DNA from: Phragmites australis | Lineage: Eukaryota; Streptophyta; Magnoliopsida; Poales; Poaceae | NCBI RefSeq assembly: GCF_958298935.1 | Contig: NC_084923.1 | Span: 5,520,501-5,584,500, forward strand | Direction: 5' to 3' | Length of the DNA stretch: 64,000 nucleotides | In this document: piece by piece, positions 47,501-59,972 of the stretch | How the letters are laid out: the number at the start of each line of letters is the position of its first letter | How positions within the stretch are numbered: position 1 is the first letter of the stretch | Program-made: the position numbers and the translations under genes | The notes under the pieces: generated by a model | Databases searched by the model: none | The model's input: only the letters and a program-made list of their open reading frames with translations | Told to the model about the DNA's origin: nothing

Positions 47501-49906
47501 AGTACAAGCGGTCAAATTTTTTTCATATATAGTTGAACTTCTCCTTCGATGAATTTCCTGGTCTTAGGCCGGTCAAAATTCAGACTGGCGGGTCATGCAT
47601 GTTTACGAGTCCAATAAGCTTGCACGTCCAAGTTCATCCACGTGTCCTGCAGGTTCATTACTCCCCTAGCCCATGACACATTTCCTCCAACGCTCGATCG
47701 CCTTGTGTTATCGGTTGCTCATGGCAGCTGACTTGGTTACTTGCCATCTGTTCCTTCTTAATCAGACACGAATAAACTACCCGGCCCCTATCATTGTATA
47801 AAAAATCTGGAATATTCTCTGGTGCAACAGACTAAGAAACACATAAAATCTCACAGCCAGACCGGGTACTGTCTAGGAGAAACTACGCGCTGCCACACTC
47901 CTATCATGCGTGTACGTGCAATTGTGCATACAAAACAGACCGTCCCATCGACGTATCGACGGCGATGGAGGTTTACGTCGCCCTCCAGAAATGGCCTCTT
48001 TCCATGCAGTCGCAAGGCAAGAAAAACCTCTCTTCGTCTCGGCATCAAAATCTCTTGACATGCCTGGCCGGAACCTAAGATAATAAGCTAGGAGCGACGC
48101 CACGTTATGGTTGGATGCACATGCACCCCTTTTCATCTAAAAAAGCTACTAAAAATAGTTATAATTAACAGTATTTTTTAAAAAATAATTATGCGTTTTC
48201 AATAGTAAATTAGTAATACACCCTCTTCATTTAGATCCTAGATTCGCCCCTTAATAAGCTGCCGCTTCGAGAAGCGTGCGTGCTCGACGGCAGATTCCTC
48301 GAGACGATCACCTATCGAACTCGCCGGAAAGGGACAGGAGTTGCTAAACTTATCTCCTTTGTTGTTTGCCAATTGCTCCTCTCGGCATGTTTCTGGTGCA
48401 TGCGAGTGAAGCCGGCCGCTATCCGGGGAGTGTCAGTAGAAGCTGCATGCAGACGAATCAGACGAGACGACATGGACTTCTGCTGATTCTTGTTCGATCA
48501 GTACTGTGCCGCTCCGATGATCGAACTCGTGTCCATTTCGTCTGCGATTTTTGCTTGACAGCCAGGACGAATCAGAGACGCCGCACGACTAAGGAATGGA
48601 GCGCGCGCATTGCATTTTAGTAGTATTCACGTAACTCTTCCAAGCGTACGCACTATCCCAAGTATTATTCTGGCTTTTGGCCCACGCATACGGAGGTTCT
48701 CTTTTAGAGAGAGTAAATATAAGACACACGTTCACATGTCACACTTACATTACCTCCGCATGTCTGTTTTGTCTCGTACACACGTTAGAAAATTATTAGA
48801 CACACACAAGACCCGATGCCAGGTAGGCTGGCTAAACACCCGCAACTCTAGCCATCTGGCCACATGCCAACTTCCCCGAACATATGGAGTTGTCTACAAG
48901 TCTCCAACTTCACACATGAACATGCTTATGTATGTAATCCTAATTACTGTATCTAACACATTTTAGTAGGAAACATTTCATTCTAAACACTCAATTGATC
49001 TTGAACGGTATATAAATATAGTTGCTAAGACACGTGACACATATCTTTGTTCTAGTGTCTCTTCTCTATTCATATAGCTCATCCACTTTTTATATTCATA
49101 TCTCATCCGCTTCCTTACTCACGTATTTTGTCAATCCCTTCTCATATATAGACGGATCCACCAGAAGCTCAAAATCTCTACCCTGACACTCCCACTGCTC
49201 TCACTGTTAAGAAGCATAAGAGACAGTTAGAACAATTAAAGTATGAGTCACACTTAGGAAAAATAGCAAATAAATAGGACTGTGAGAAACATGAAAGAAA
49301 AAACGAGGAGAGTTGAAGAGGAAACTTACCAGGTATAGTAGGAGAGATGGAGCGTGCAAATTTAAATAAAAAAGTTACCAAAAATACCATATCATATAAA
49401 TGATATACATAATTTTTATTAGATTTAAACTATAATGTAACATCCGGTCATTAACCCACCCTGCTCTTAAAATCTATAGAAACCACGGACAATATTTTAT
49501 CACGACCAGCTTTAACCCATCTAATCTTGAAATCTATAAAAACCGCGGGCAAAAGGACACGCTAAATCGCTCATGGATGGATGAATCATGTACGCTCTTA
49601 AAACATTTGATATTTGATCCAATTTTACGAGTATCACCTCGGGTTGATGAGTGGCCGATCCACTTACGATGATCGGACGTTCAACCTGGCACAATTTTAG
49701 AAGCCAAAATACGCAGGGGCAAAACAGTCAATCCCGACCACGAAGTCTCGGCTTTTCCTTCCCGCACCAAAACGAACCAACACTCAACGCATTTTATTTC
49801 CCCCCTTTTCTTTTCGCCTTCTATCTTTTTTCATTCCTCCCAGCCTCTGTCCCTCTCATCTCCCCTCCCCTCCTTTCTATTTTCCCTTTTATTTTCCATT
49901 TTCGCC
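44521..49906. other. Intergenic stretch upstream of the TMEM131-like gene
   Basis: No gene recognised. A small MITE-like unit at about 45561-45740 has imperfect ends CTCTATTTGTTTTTTTATT and, on the minus strand, CATTCTTGTTTTTTTTATT. At 46740-47150 there is a C-rich segment with weak frames, and at 47235-47252 an (ATT)n run. From about 49650 the DNA turns CT-rich and forms the promoter and leader of the next gene; no clear TATA box is seen. Confidence 0.45.
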
Positions 49907-52900
49907 ATGTGCGGCCGCCGCCAGCGCTCTTCGCCGGCGGCGGCGACCTCTGCTTTCTTCAGCCGCCCTCGCTCCTTCTCCTCCTCTACCCGGTAAGTCC
50001 CTCCTCCAACTCCCCTTCTCTCCTTTGTTGCTTGCTTTCTTGATTCTTGCCATCCTGAGACGAGTATGGAACTGCTGCTTTCCTTTTTTTTTTTTTTTTA
50101 CCACTTCTCTCCTTTTCTGATTTTTTTAAGTATGATCCACGCTTTAGCCGCTCTAAAATATCAGTCTTTTTTTTCTAAGTTATTGTGGATTTTTTTCCTT
50201 GAGGTTTTACTGGGTGCGATGCTGTTCCGTAGCACTTTGCCTGGCCGGCGATCACCTGCGCGTGTTCTTGACTCGTTTGTGATGTTGTGGGTTTCTTGCA
50301 GGGGGGCCTTGGTTGTCCTATGCTGCCTATCCTTGGTCCTTGCTTTCTCCGTGTCGTCGGCGGCGGGGGAGGATTGCGCCGAGGAGGGTGACGGCGACGG
50401 TCGCTGTCTCGGCTTCCGGGATGCCTGTGCGGACCAGAGCTCCTTCTGCTTCTCGTCTTCGGTGGCTCAGACGCTGCTCGCCAGCGAGGATGGCATCGAG
50501 GAGCCCGATTTGGAGGTCTCAAGGGACTGGGAGTCATCTCGGCCAGTGGGCTTCCCGATGCCCGGCGGAGGAGTGGTAACATGCTCTTCACTTGACACGT
50601 TGATCACCCGGGCGCGTAATGGGTTGGGGAGAGAGGGCGATGGTGGTGTGAGGTACAATGTGGCGTCGTGCCAGGCGCCGCTTGTGCCTGACAATTGGAT
50701 GCGGGCATCAAGCGGGGCACCGCTGGAGTTGGATGGCGCGGCCGCAGATGTCGACCGGACTGTCCTTCACAGTTCCTTGTCAATGAATGTGGCGATAAAC
50801 CCGCCGGTGCTGGATTGGGGTAGGAGTGACTTGTATGCCGCCTCCACAGCCACCTTGACCGTGGTGAATTTGAACAACGACAGTGCCCTGCGTTTGCATG
50901 AGCCATTCAGCACTGACCCACAGTTCTACGTGTATGGTTATGAGGACCTGGAGCTGCAGCCTGGGGATAATGCATCACTCACCTTCGTTTTCTTGCCAAA
51001 ATTGTTGGGTTCTTCATCAGCACATTTGGTCTTGCAGACAAATTTTGGGGGTTTTATTATACAAGCTAAGGGCATGGCTGTCAGTTCGCCCTATCAGATA
51101 CTGCCATTGACAGGGATAGATGCTGTAATTGGTGGACACCTAGAGAGGAACTTGTCAATATACAACCCTTATGATGATACTCTCTATGTCGAGGAAGTGG
51201 CTGTTTGGATGTATTCTGTGGAAAGCACAAGACAATCTTCTCATATAGTTTGTCAGCTAGGCCCTTTTGATGGAGCATTGGAACTAGCTTCTTCCAGTAG
51301 CAACTGGTATACATCAAGCAGTGCAGAATATGGATGGCCAATGATCTTTGTTAGGCCTAGCAAGCAATGGGAAGTGCTTCCTTCAAAGAGCAGCACTGTT
51401 GTTGAGTTAAAACTACAAGCTCTTTCCGAAGGAAGGTTGTTTGGGGCTATCTGCTTGAAACTGCACAATTGCACGGCTGAGCCAGTGGATGCTTTTGTGA
51501 TACCTATTGAGCTAGAGGTGCATGTGCGAACCTACTACGATTCTAGTGGCTTAGTTGCTGTCACGTTTGAGCGTGTATCTTCGTGTGGTGAAAGCGGGTC
51601 AATATTTTCACTTTCTTTACGGAATGATGCATCCAAGTTACTGAGGATTGTAGGTATTACCGAGGATAACAGAAATGGCCCAGCGATCTTTCAGGTTAAG
51701 TACCTGAGTGGATTGATACTCTTCCCTGATACTGTAACAGATATAGCTTTAATAAGACATACTTCTTCAATTCCAGAGGATATTTCATTTAACAGCTGCA
51801 ATATAGTGGTAGAAACAAATAGTACCCTTGGTAGTTCAATCACCATACCCTGCGAAGATTTAATGCGTGCATCTCTTTCCCATACAACCAATGCTGTTGT
51901 TGCTGAATCTGATGGACCGTTTACTGGACCATTATATGAAGAAGAGATCTCTGCTAATGCAAGGACAAGATCTTTGGGCAGCATGATACAGGTAGAAGGC
52001 TTGAATAATGTGAAGGTATTCCTTGATTTATAACTCTTGTTGCTTCAATATATATGAAATGCTGTTTTATTAGCCGTACCTGTACTAGGAGTTGCTTTTG
52101 TCCCTTGAGGTGCTCAATGCTTCCTTAAGTGAAATGAACCTAGTAGTAGTAGCACCTTGCCGTGGTTCATGCTGTTTCATTAGTTTTGCTCACCCAAATA
52201 TACTGTTATCGCTTCTGTTTCTGTCAATCCCACATAGTTCATTGCATGTTGCTTCCATGTTCCTATAATGTCTGCATCGTATAGCAAGAAATTGCATGGT
52301 GTAGAGTCTACTGCTTAAGTGGCTTGTAATTGGTATGTTAGGCTCTCTCATCCATACTGAGCTTCTATTTTATTAAAGATAAGATGTTGGATGCCTAGAT
52401 CATGGTTGCCCTGAGTCATAATCATTTATTTAAATGAACAGCAAGATGGACTGAGACAGGTATATGAGGTAATTGTACTCCCTTAGAGAAGACAGTGTTT
52501 TTTCAGCAACTGAGAGATCACCCTAGCTAGATTGTGTGATGAATCTGTGCTTGTTGATTTAGATCAAACGTTCTGTAATAACGCCTAATGTTTTTTGATG
52601 CAGTAACTAGTAATAGAATGATCTGATCTTGAGATTGATGCCTATAGCTATATCGAAGCAGAGTGCCTCGGTAGTGACCTTTGATGATCTGGAGAATAGT
52701 CTCATAAACATTATATATAGTAGTGGTAGTTGGAGTCCTCTTCTAGTAGTTGCCCACTTTTCCAATTAGAATTTTCCATTTCTGTTGTTCTTCATGCGCT
52801 TAAGTATCAAAGCTGTTTGATTGCTTATCTCAAGTGGTCAATACTTATATATATATGCATCTAGATCCTTTGGTTGTGAATCTGCTCTTGTAATCACATC

Positions 52901-54935
52901 ACATGATTTGCAGCCAACGATCAGGAGAGCGGTCAAAACTGACGATATGATGCTTAGACAATGGAGATCTCATGGAACAAGAGATGGGATTTCTGTTCTC
53001 ATGGATCATGAATTGATTTTTCCTGTTGTGCAAATTGGATCCCAGTTTTCTAAATGGATAACAATCCATAACCCAAGCCTGGATGATCATGCAGCCATGC
53101 AGTTGGTAATGAACTCTGAGGAAATCATTGACCAGTGCAAAATTGTAAATGATGCATGCGAACATGCATTCTCAAGCAGATCTCCGGAGATTGACTCAAC
53201 AGAGACTAGGTTTGGTTTCTCGTTAAGTGATGCAGCAATCACTGAAGCCTATGTTGGTCCTTCGGAGACTGCTTTACTTGGTCCTATTGTCTTCCGTCCC
53301 TCGAATGGGTGCATGTGGTCAAGCATGGTTTTTATCAGAAACAATCTGTCGGGCATGGAGATGCTGCCTCTTCGAGCACATGGTGGACGGCAATCCATTG
53401 CCCTTTTAGAAGGATCTGAACCTGTTTGGAAGCTAGAGTTTAACCTTGTCAATGTTCAGAATAAATCAACTCTGTCCAAATCAGAGGCCCCAAGCCCTTT
53501 GTGCAGTCAACAGTTGTCTAAGGAGATACATGTCAAAAATAGTGGTGACCTTCCTCTTCAAGTGACAAAGGTTAAAATTTCCGGAGCTGATTGTGGTGTG
53601 GATGGGTTTACTGTGGACAACTGCAAGGGATTTAACTTAGCACCAAGTGAATCAATAAGAATGCTCATTTCTTTTCAAGCTGACTTCTCTTCAGCTATGG
53701 TTCAGAGAGATCTTGAGTTGGCCATGACTACCGGCATCTTTATAATTCCTATGACAGCAAATATTCCAGTATGTATGCTTAGCCATTGCAGAAAGTCTTA
53801 TCTCAGATTCATCCATTGGAAGTGGTTGGTGCTCTCTGTAACCGTGCTTGTTCTGATCTTCGTCCGAAATGTCCCTTATTCTTTGACAGTGGCTTCTCAA
53901 GATTGTTACACCAAAAATGATGATAGGAAAAGTAGCGTTGACAAGACTGTTAAGCCCTCTTTTCTTCAGCGCAGCAACAAGTCCAGGTAAATTTTGATCA
54001 GTGCCAGTCTTTCTCCCAAGTTCTCTTTAATTTACATGATCTAAGTTTCTGATCATTTATGGCTTGTGCACAGATCAATAAGGGAACACAGAAGAGCTGA
54101 AGAAGCTCTTACTGAGAAATACCCTGCCAGTGTTCTCGATGGCTCAAAGATGACCGATGACAAGAACCATGCAGATGAACAACTGAATGCAACTTCGACT
54201 GTATCAATATCCCAAGCTAATCTTGTGGATGACAAGGCGTCAAGAGAAGTTTCACAAACTAGTGAAAATCTCACAATCAGGATTGCTCGAGACAAGGGGA
54301 AGCGGAAGAAGCGGAAAGTTGGTGGTGCAGGATTGGCAACGAAGTTTGAGGTTTCAAGCAGCCACAGTGGGAATTCAACACCATCTTCACCATTGTCACC
54401 AAGTTTAACCCCAAAACAAGGTTGGCCTTTTTCTGGGTTACCATCAGAACTGAAGCATGAAAATAAACTCGAGAGTGGATTAGATGTTGAGGCAACCACA
54501 GCATCAACTGGCACTAAACATGAGAAGAAAACTTGGCTGCAAGCTGCTAAGGAGCATCCTCCCGCACCTTCAGCTACACCTGGAAACGCATTGCCTTCAG
54601 CTACTGTGTTGACGACATCTTCCCCTATCGCTCCGCACGCACGTGCTCCTGGCTCAAACCTGATGAAAGACAAAGCTCTGAAGAGAGATGAGGGCGCTGC
54701 GTCAAAAAAGGAGTTCACATACGACATCTGGGGAGATCATTTCCCTGGAGATCTGCTGGGGAAAGCAAGGGAGGTCGCGCCATGCAAGATGTTTGATGCT
54801 TCTGAAAGGGAGACCTATAGTTTCTTTGCTAGAGAGCCCCAGGCCCTTATGATGAAGCCATCATCTGCACCACTTGTGTCTCGTGGCCGCGGATCGCCGC
54901 CGTCTGATGTCGCATCTGGTTATGGAATAAAATAA
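49907..54935 (+). CDS. TMEM131-like transmembrane protein, four exons
   Basis: Coding exons are 49907-49992, 50302-52015, 52914-53986 and 54074-54935, all with GT-AG borders and matching phases, giving 1244 residues. The start at 49907 (MCGRRQRS…) makes exon 1 join in frame to a hydrophobic signal segment (about 30-50, ALVVLCCLSLVLAFS) that is cut off if the ATG at 50066, inside intron 1, is used. Residues about 190-300 fit the TMEM131-like domain (SMNVAINPPVLDWG, a repeated pattern of beta-sandwich PapD-like folds). A second lumenal region follows, and a membrane helix lies at about 903-923 (KWLVLSVTVLVLIFV). The long Ser/Lys-rich cytosolic tail has a basic patch (RDKGKRKKRKV) and a conserved-looking YDIWGDHF near 1176. 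In animals TMEM131 helps load secretory cargo such as collagen through TRAPP binding of its tail. The plant role is not established. The 1-kb intron 2 and others carry no coding sequence. Confidence 0.9.
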
Positions 54936-56314
54936 GCTGAAAGTTGAAATATTTTGACCCTGGTTTGCCTTTGCGTGTTGCATCCCTGCGTTCGGCCTTT
55001 CTACTAACCATGAGTCGCTATTGGAAATTTGAGAAAGCATACAACTTAAAAAGTGACGTTTTACTTCAAGCCTTCAAGACTGATAATTAAACTGTATAGT
55101 TCAGCACCTATCAAATCAAAAAATGAAGGACAAAATAAAGAGGGGGTCCCGGGTGGGTTGGGGGGGGGGGCGACTTTCTTCTACCATATTGTTCTTCAGT
55201 GTGTTCTTTCCCCTCGCAATGTTAGAGAAAACATTGTTCCTCCCCCGCGTTTTCCGTGGTGATCGGCTTGAGTCTGGTTTTGGTCTGTTCTACGGTGTCG
55301 GCCATTTCTGTTCTAGTTTAGTTAGGTACTGTTCTGTGGTTTTGTTCTCAGTTTTTTCCTAATTAACCGAGTGGCTGTGTATATATTAGCTATGCAGAGA
55401 TTGAGAGCGAGCTATTATACGGTTGCATCCTCTTAATATAATGATGGGAGTTAATAAGATCTGATCACATTTTTGCTTCAGGTGAATGCAGTTCAGAGAA
55501 ACAGTAACGAGCCCAGTGATAGCGAACAAATTTGCCCTGCTCCTTTTAGTGTTCATATGCTACATGTTGAATCTCCAGCTAAAGATTCTAAGGCGCTATG
55601 TCTCACTTTACTGTCATCTTTAAGACATAATGAAAATATCTTCCTGTATAAAGTAGGAAAGGCGCTTTATGCAAGTCATTGGATGTCTCATTTGGTAATG
55701 CCAAAAATATGCCCTTTGTGTAACACGTGCAGATTAGGCAGAAAGCTAAAGAAATGCCTCCCTTGCTGAATGCCAAGAATGCCCTCTCCGATAAGAGCAT
55801 CTTCAGCAGACTAATTAAATTATATCATATATATCTACATATAAAGGATCACTTAAAAAGATTCTCTTCATATCTCTTTCCACTACAACAGACTATTCAT
55901 ATTTCATCCTTCACATTCTACTCTCCTACAGTTTAGTAATTTTTTTTATCTAACCATATATTTATAACTGTTATATATCCAACGGCTAGCTATATGCATT
56001 CGTCTAAAGTCATGTTTCCTTCTCTGCACCAGTGATCCAATGAAGTAGCTGAAAACATGACATATATACTGCTCAAACTCACAATGTAGAAGTTGCAAAA
56101 TTTACTCGAGTATTGTGTGCCTCTATCTTTGAAAGAGTTGTATCGTGCAGTTTTATTTTGCTTAAAACAAACAACAACAACTACTACTACTACTGTTACT
56201 ACTACTACATAGTACACATGATTCAGTCTAGAACCAGACATACAATTCATCCTAGTTCTCATGGTGCCGATCTGAAGTGGGGGACTCAAATCGCAGTCGG
56301 TGCTTGTGAGTCTA
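54936..56314. other. Intergenic stretch between convergent TMEM131-like gene and GET3d relic
   Basis: It contains the 3' flank of the TMEM131-like gene, a G-run at 55161-55170 and AT-rich DNA. No gene is recognised. Confidence 0.5.
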
Positions 56315-59053
56315 CTACCGGATGCTTACAATAAGGTTCTTGTCAACCAACTTGGCACCCACAACCTTTCTATGCATCTCTGGTGCCAAATTTATGATGT
56401 GCCTCTAGACTTCGCTTCGATCAACAGTTCTAGTCCATCCCTGTACTGCATTTTTAGACAAAACAACATATTAGTAAATTCTCAGCGTCAGCATGAATAA
56501 ACATCAACCTAATTAAATCAATTATGACTAGTCTCATATAAAGTTAACAGAGTTTCTGCATAACATTGTCTAACACAACAGATGGTCTTAAGAATACCTT
56601 CAGATGGCAATCAGTCAAGTGTTCCAAAATGCAGATAGGATGCAAGAGGGTAATCACATGAAAAAACTGTTTAAGACCATGCTATCCATTTCATTTGACC
56701 TTGCAGTCACAACTAACTGATTACTTGTGACCTACAGACCTAAAGCAGTGTACGCTGATTAAATCAGAGTACTCCTCATATTTCATTTTGGTGTATTGTA
56801 ACTTCACAATTAGACATCAGAATCTCTGGATAAGTAAAACTACTAGAAACTTTACCTCAAAAAGTTATTCGATTTCATTCCATATGTCTGTACTCAGTCT
56901 CCCTTCTCTAGTTTTACCATTTGGCCTTGCAGCATCATACACTAGTTTCAGTAATGAAGGAGAAGCCAGTCTCACTATATCAGTCTTCTCAGCTAGTTCC
57001 TGTTGTGTATAGATAGCGAATATAAGAGCATGAACACAATTCCACATATAAAGATAAAGTAACATGATGCCATATAAAGATTAAACATGATCTGATTTGA
57101 AGATAACAGCATCAAATAAACAGAAATATCAAACATCATGTCTAAAACCATAACTGAACAGCAGATTGCTATTGCAAAAGAATTGCTCTCAGATACTTTA
57201 CTACAGCTGGCCCCAGGACACTGAGATCCTGCTCCCTAGCTGTTCAATGAACATATCATTGACTGGGCATGTATCTAAGTTCTCATCTAGTGTTTAGAAC
57301 CTAAATATAGCTCTCTAGAAATAAATCATCATAAAAGGTGTTGCTGCCTCAACAGAGAGTACACAAATTCTGAACTAAGAAGTCAAAAGATACTGCAGTG
57401 ACAGAGACAATCCAACCAGCAGATAGCAAAACAAAATTAGCAATCACACTCAGAGCTAGCAACAGCTAGGGACCATGGATCAAAGGACTAGAAGCCCACG
57501 GGACAATCAACTCAAGAGGAATTCTCCGGTATATAGGCACAGAACAAATATAAAAATAGTTGATTTCCAGGGCTAGCAAGAACAATCGAAAAGCTAGAGA
57601 GAACAAACAGGTCTAAACTCTATTGTACTTAGAAAGCATGTCTAATCTCATATCGATTATTCCTCATCGAGTATCACTGCACATATAGCCTAACTGCTCA
57701 AAACCAAGAGGGAGGAGAATACTCACAAAGTAACCTGCTGGAACACACTAATAATTGAGGCAAGGCACAACAATTTAGTCGCTGACTCAGAAACCCTATG
57801 CGCCGTCATTGCCGGCAGTGTGGGTCACTGAGAGACAAAGCCTCTCCACATTGCCACGGCACGTGTGGACGAGCCTCAGCTGTGCAACTCTAGGTACCAA
57901 AAAATTCTCCTTCATAGCACCAAGCGAATAGATCGAGCTCAAGAGAATCTCAAGCCCAATCTCGCTGTTACGAACCGAAAAGGAAACAAAGGGGAAAGTG
58001 AGAAATCTGATTCCAAAATCTGTCTACCGAGAGGCAATGAGGCAACAGATAAAGGGGAGGCTCACCCCGCACGTCGAGGCCGACGAATACGCCTCTGAAC
58101 CGCACGCGCGAGGGACCCGGGCTCGGCCGTTTCACCGCTGCCGCCACCCCAGAGCTTCCACAACCGGTGTCACGCCCCTGCCCAACCCTAACATCCGGTC
58201 GCCGATTTCAGCTGGACGACCACAGGCCTAGGCCGAGCAAATGACACAAGGCCGGCCTAGCCAGACTACTAGGATTCGGCCCACAAAAGAAATTCTCACA
58301 TTAAAATTTCTAAAATTTTACAACAGTTCCCTCACATACCTCAAGTAAGACCTGTCTTTTGTATAGCACAATATATAAGTTTAGAATCCTGACTGAAGTT
58401 AAGGTTATGACCAAGCATGGTGAACCTATACCTTGCTCTATCAGTAGCACCTATCAACCGTAGGACTTCCTCTGTAATGTTGCAATCATATACAACCACA
58501 TCAAATTCCGGTTGTGAACTACTCCTTTCAGATGAAAAGGAGTTAAGGAGCTTCTGAAAAACCAAGACTGAACAGATTGAATCCATTCCGGTAAAACTCC
58601 AAGCTCCTCTCCTACAATCTATCCTATGAAAAAAAAAACAGCTAAAATGAATGCTTTGTCCTCATCAATCTTATAACTAACTTAATCATGCATGTCTTGA
58701 AGCCTTCACTTGTATAATACTGCAACTTGGAGAAGAACAATTCTTTCATGAACCAACATAGTGGGGAGATGATTCATATAACACAACCAAAACCACACTC
58801 TAATATGACACTGACTAGTAGTTTTACAATATATTCAGCTCCAGTTTTGAGGTCATCAACATCACAGCAAGTCGAAAGGTCACACCAAAACTACAATTTT
58901 TCATCTACATAATAATGATGATGATTCCCGGAGAAAACAAGATCTCACCTGAGCGGCGACGACGGTCACGGTGGTCTTGCCGGAGCCACCTATGCCGAGG
59001 AAGGTCACTAGCTTTGGAGGCAGACCGGCGCCATCGAAACTGGCGATTACCAT
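56315..59053 (-). pseudogene. GET3D: GET3d (At1g26090-like, ArsA family) ATPase, decayed
   Basis: Exon-like blocks run leftward in the order of the plastid ArsA/GET3-type ATPase At1g26090. Block 1 (59053-58949) encodes LVTFLGIGGSGKTT, the Walker A loop, ending at a GT donor. The family's signature Lys (GKGGSGKT) is Ile here. Block 2 starts at 58719 (YYTSEGFKTC) and breaks off early. Block 3 (about 58600-58420) has EELGVLP, then a 1-bp deletion before GMDSICS, then FDVVVYDC and EEVLRLIGATDRAR. Block 4 (about 57000-56850) has AEKTDIVRLASPSLLK and a stop after IWNEIE. The last block (about 56450-56315) has YRDGLELLIEA, a frame break with TAG, then KVVGAKLVDKNLIVSIR and the terminal TAG at 56315-56317. 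The middle part (nucleotide-binding and membrane-loop region) is missing. No functional protein is possible. Family proteins are plastid NTPases of uncertain role. Confidence 0.8.
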
Positions 59054-59972
59054 GCGACGCCTGCAGCCTCTCCGGTGGGTGACAGTGAGGGTCTGCCTTG
59101 CCAAGATAACCAGGAATGGCGCCATCCACCATCTCCTCGGCTTCCCTCACGATCTTGTTGGATTTCGCGAGGCTCTGGCTTGACGTTGGCTTGATCTCTC
59201 TTCACCTCGGCAGAGCCAGATCTATCGCGCCAACAAACCAAACCACCAGAGACGGAAACCCGACAGAGGCGGCGGCCATAAAACGGCGGCTCGTTCCGAT
59301 CCAGCTGCAAAGGCTCAGGCTCCGGATGGTGGCACGAGAGTACAGGAAGAAGGCAGTTAAGGATGGCGTGAGAGAGAGGCACGCCAGATTTGGTGTGCGA
59401 GAGATCAGGATGGAGGCTGCTGATGGAGTGTCTGTTGGAGACCTTTTTTTACTAATTTCGGCTAAAACGTGAGATAGAAGCTCTGCAGGAGATGCTCTAA
59501 TGTCTCACAAGTCCCGTTAAATCCATGGTTATTTTGCTGCGAATTCCACTGTTTTGTTTGTTACATTTGAATCAAAGTTGTTCCTGCCACAAAGAAGGAT
59601 AAAAATCATCTTCCGGAAGAACATGCTGACAGATGTCTGATTTTGTGGATATCAGAAGTACTGAAGGTTATAAATGCAGGGACTAGAATAATACTGACTC
59701 ATGACATATCACCATGGATTACGAAGGCTCAGTTACAGAGTACAGAACATGGATTGCAGGTAACATTCAAGAGGGAACCCTGTCTTTATTGTCATGCTGT
59801 ATAACAAAAGCAAGTCACTTTCAGAAAACACATCATCTAGCACTCCATATATAATGCCTTATTTTGATGCGACACATTGATCGTTTCCCGATCCACAAAT
59901 TCTACTCTCCACTTCTCAATGCATCAGAGGGAGAGTAATCAGCTCGCTCTGCTCCAGGAAATTCGATTTCCA
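59054..59972. other. Short gap between GET3d relic and MADS gene 3' end
   Basis: 59054-59470 may include the decayed transit-peptide part of the GET3d relic (minus strand, no clean frame). 59480-59972 is the probable 3' UTR and downstream flank of the MADS gene. No other gene is seen. Confidence 0.5.

Noticed and set aside
57865..58231. Short plus-strand frames inside the GET3d relic
   Set aside because: No signature; the segment is either an intron or a later insertion in the relic.
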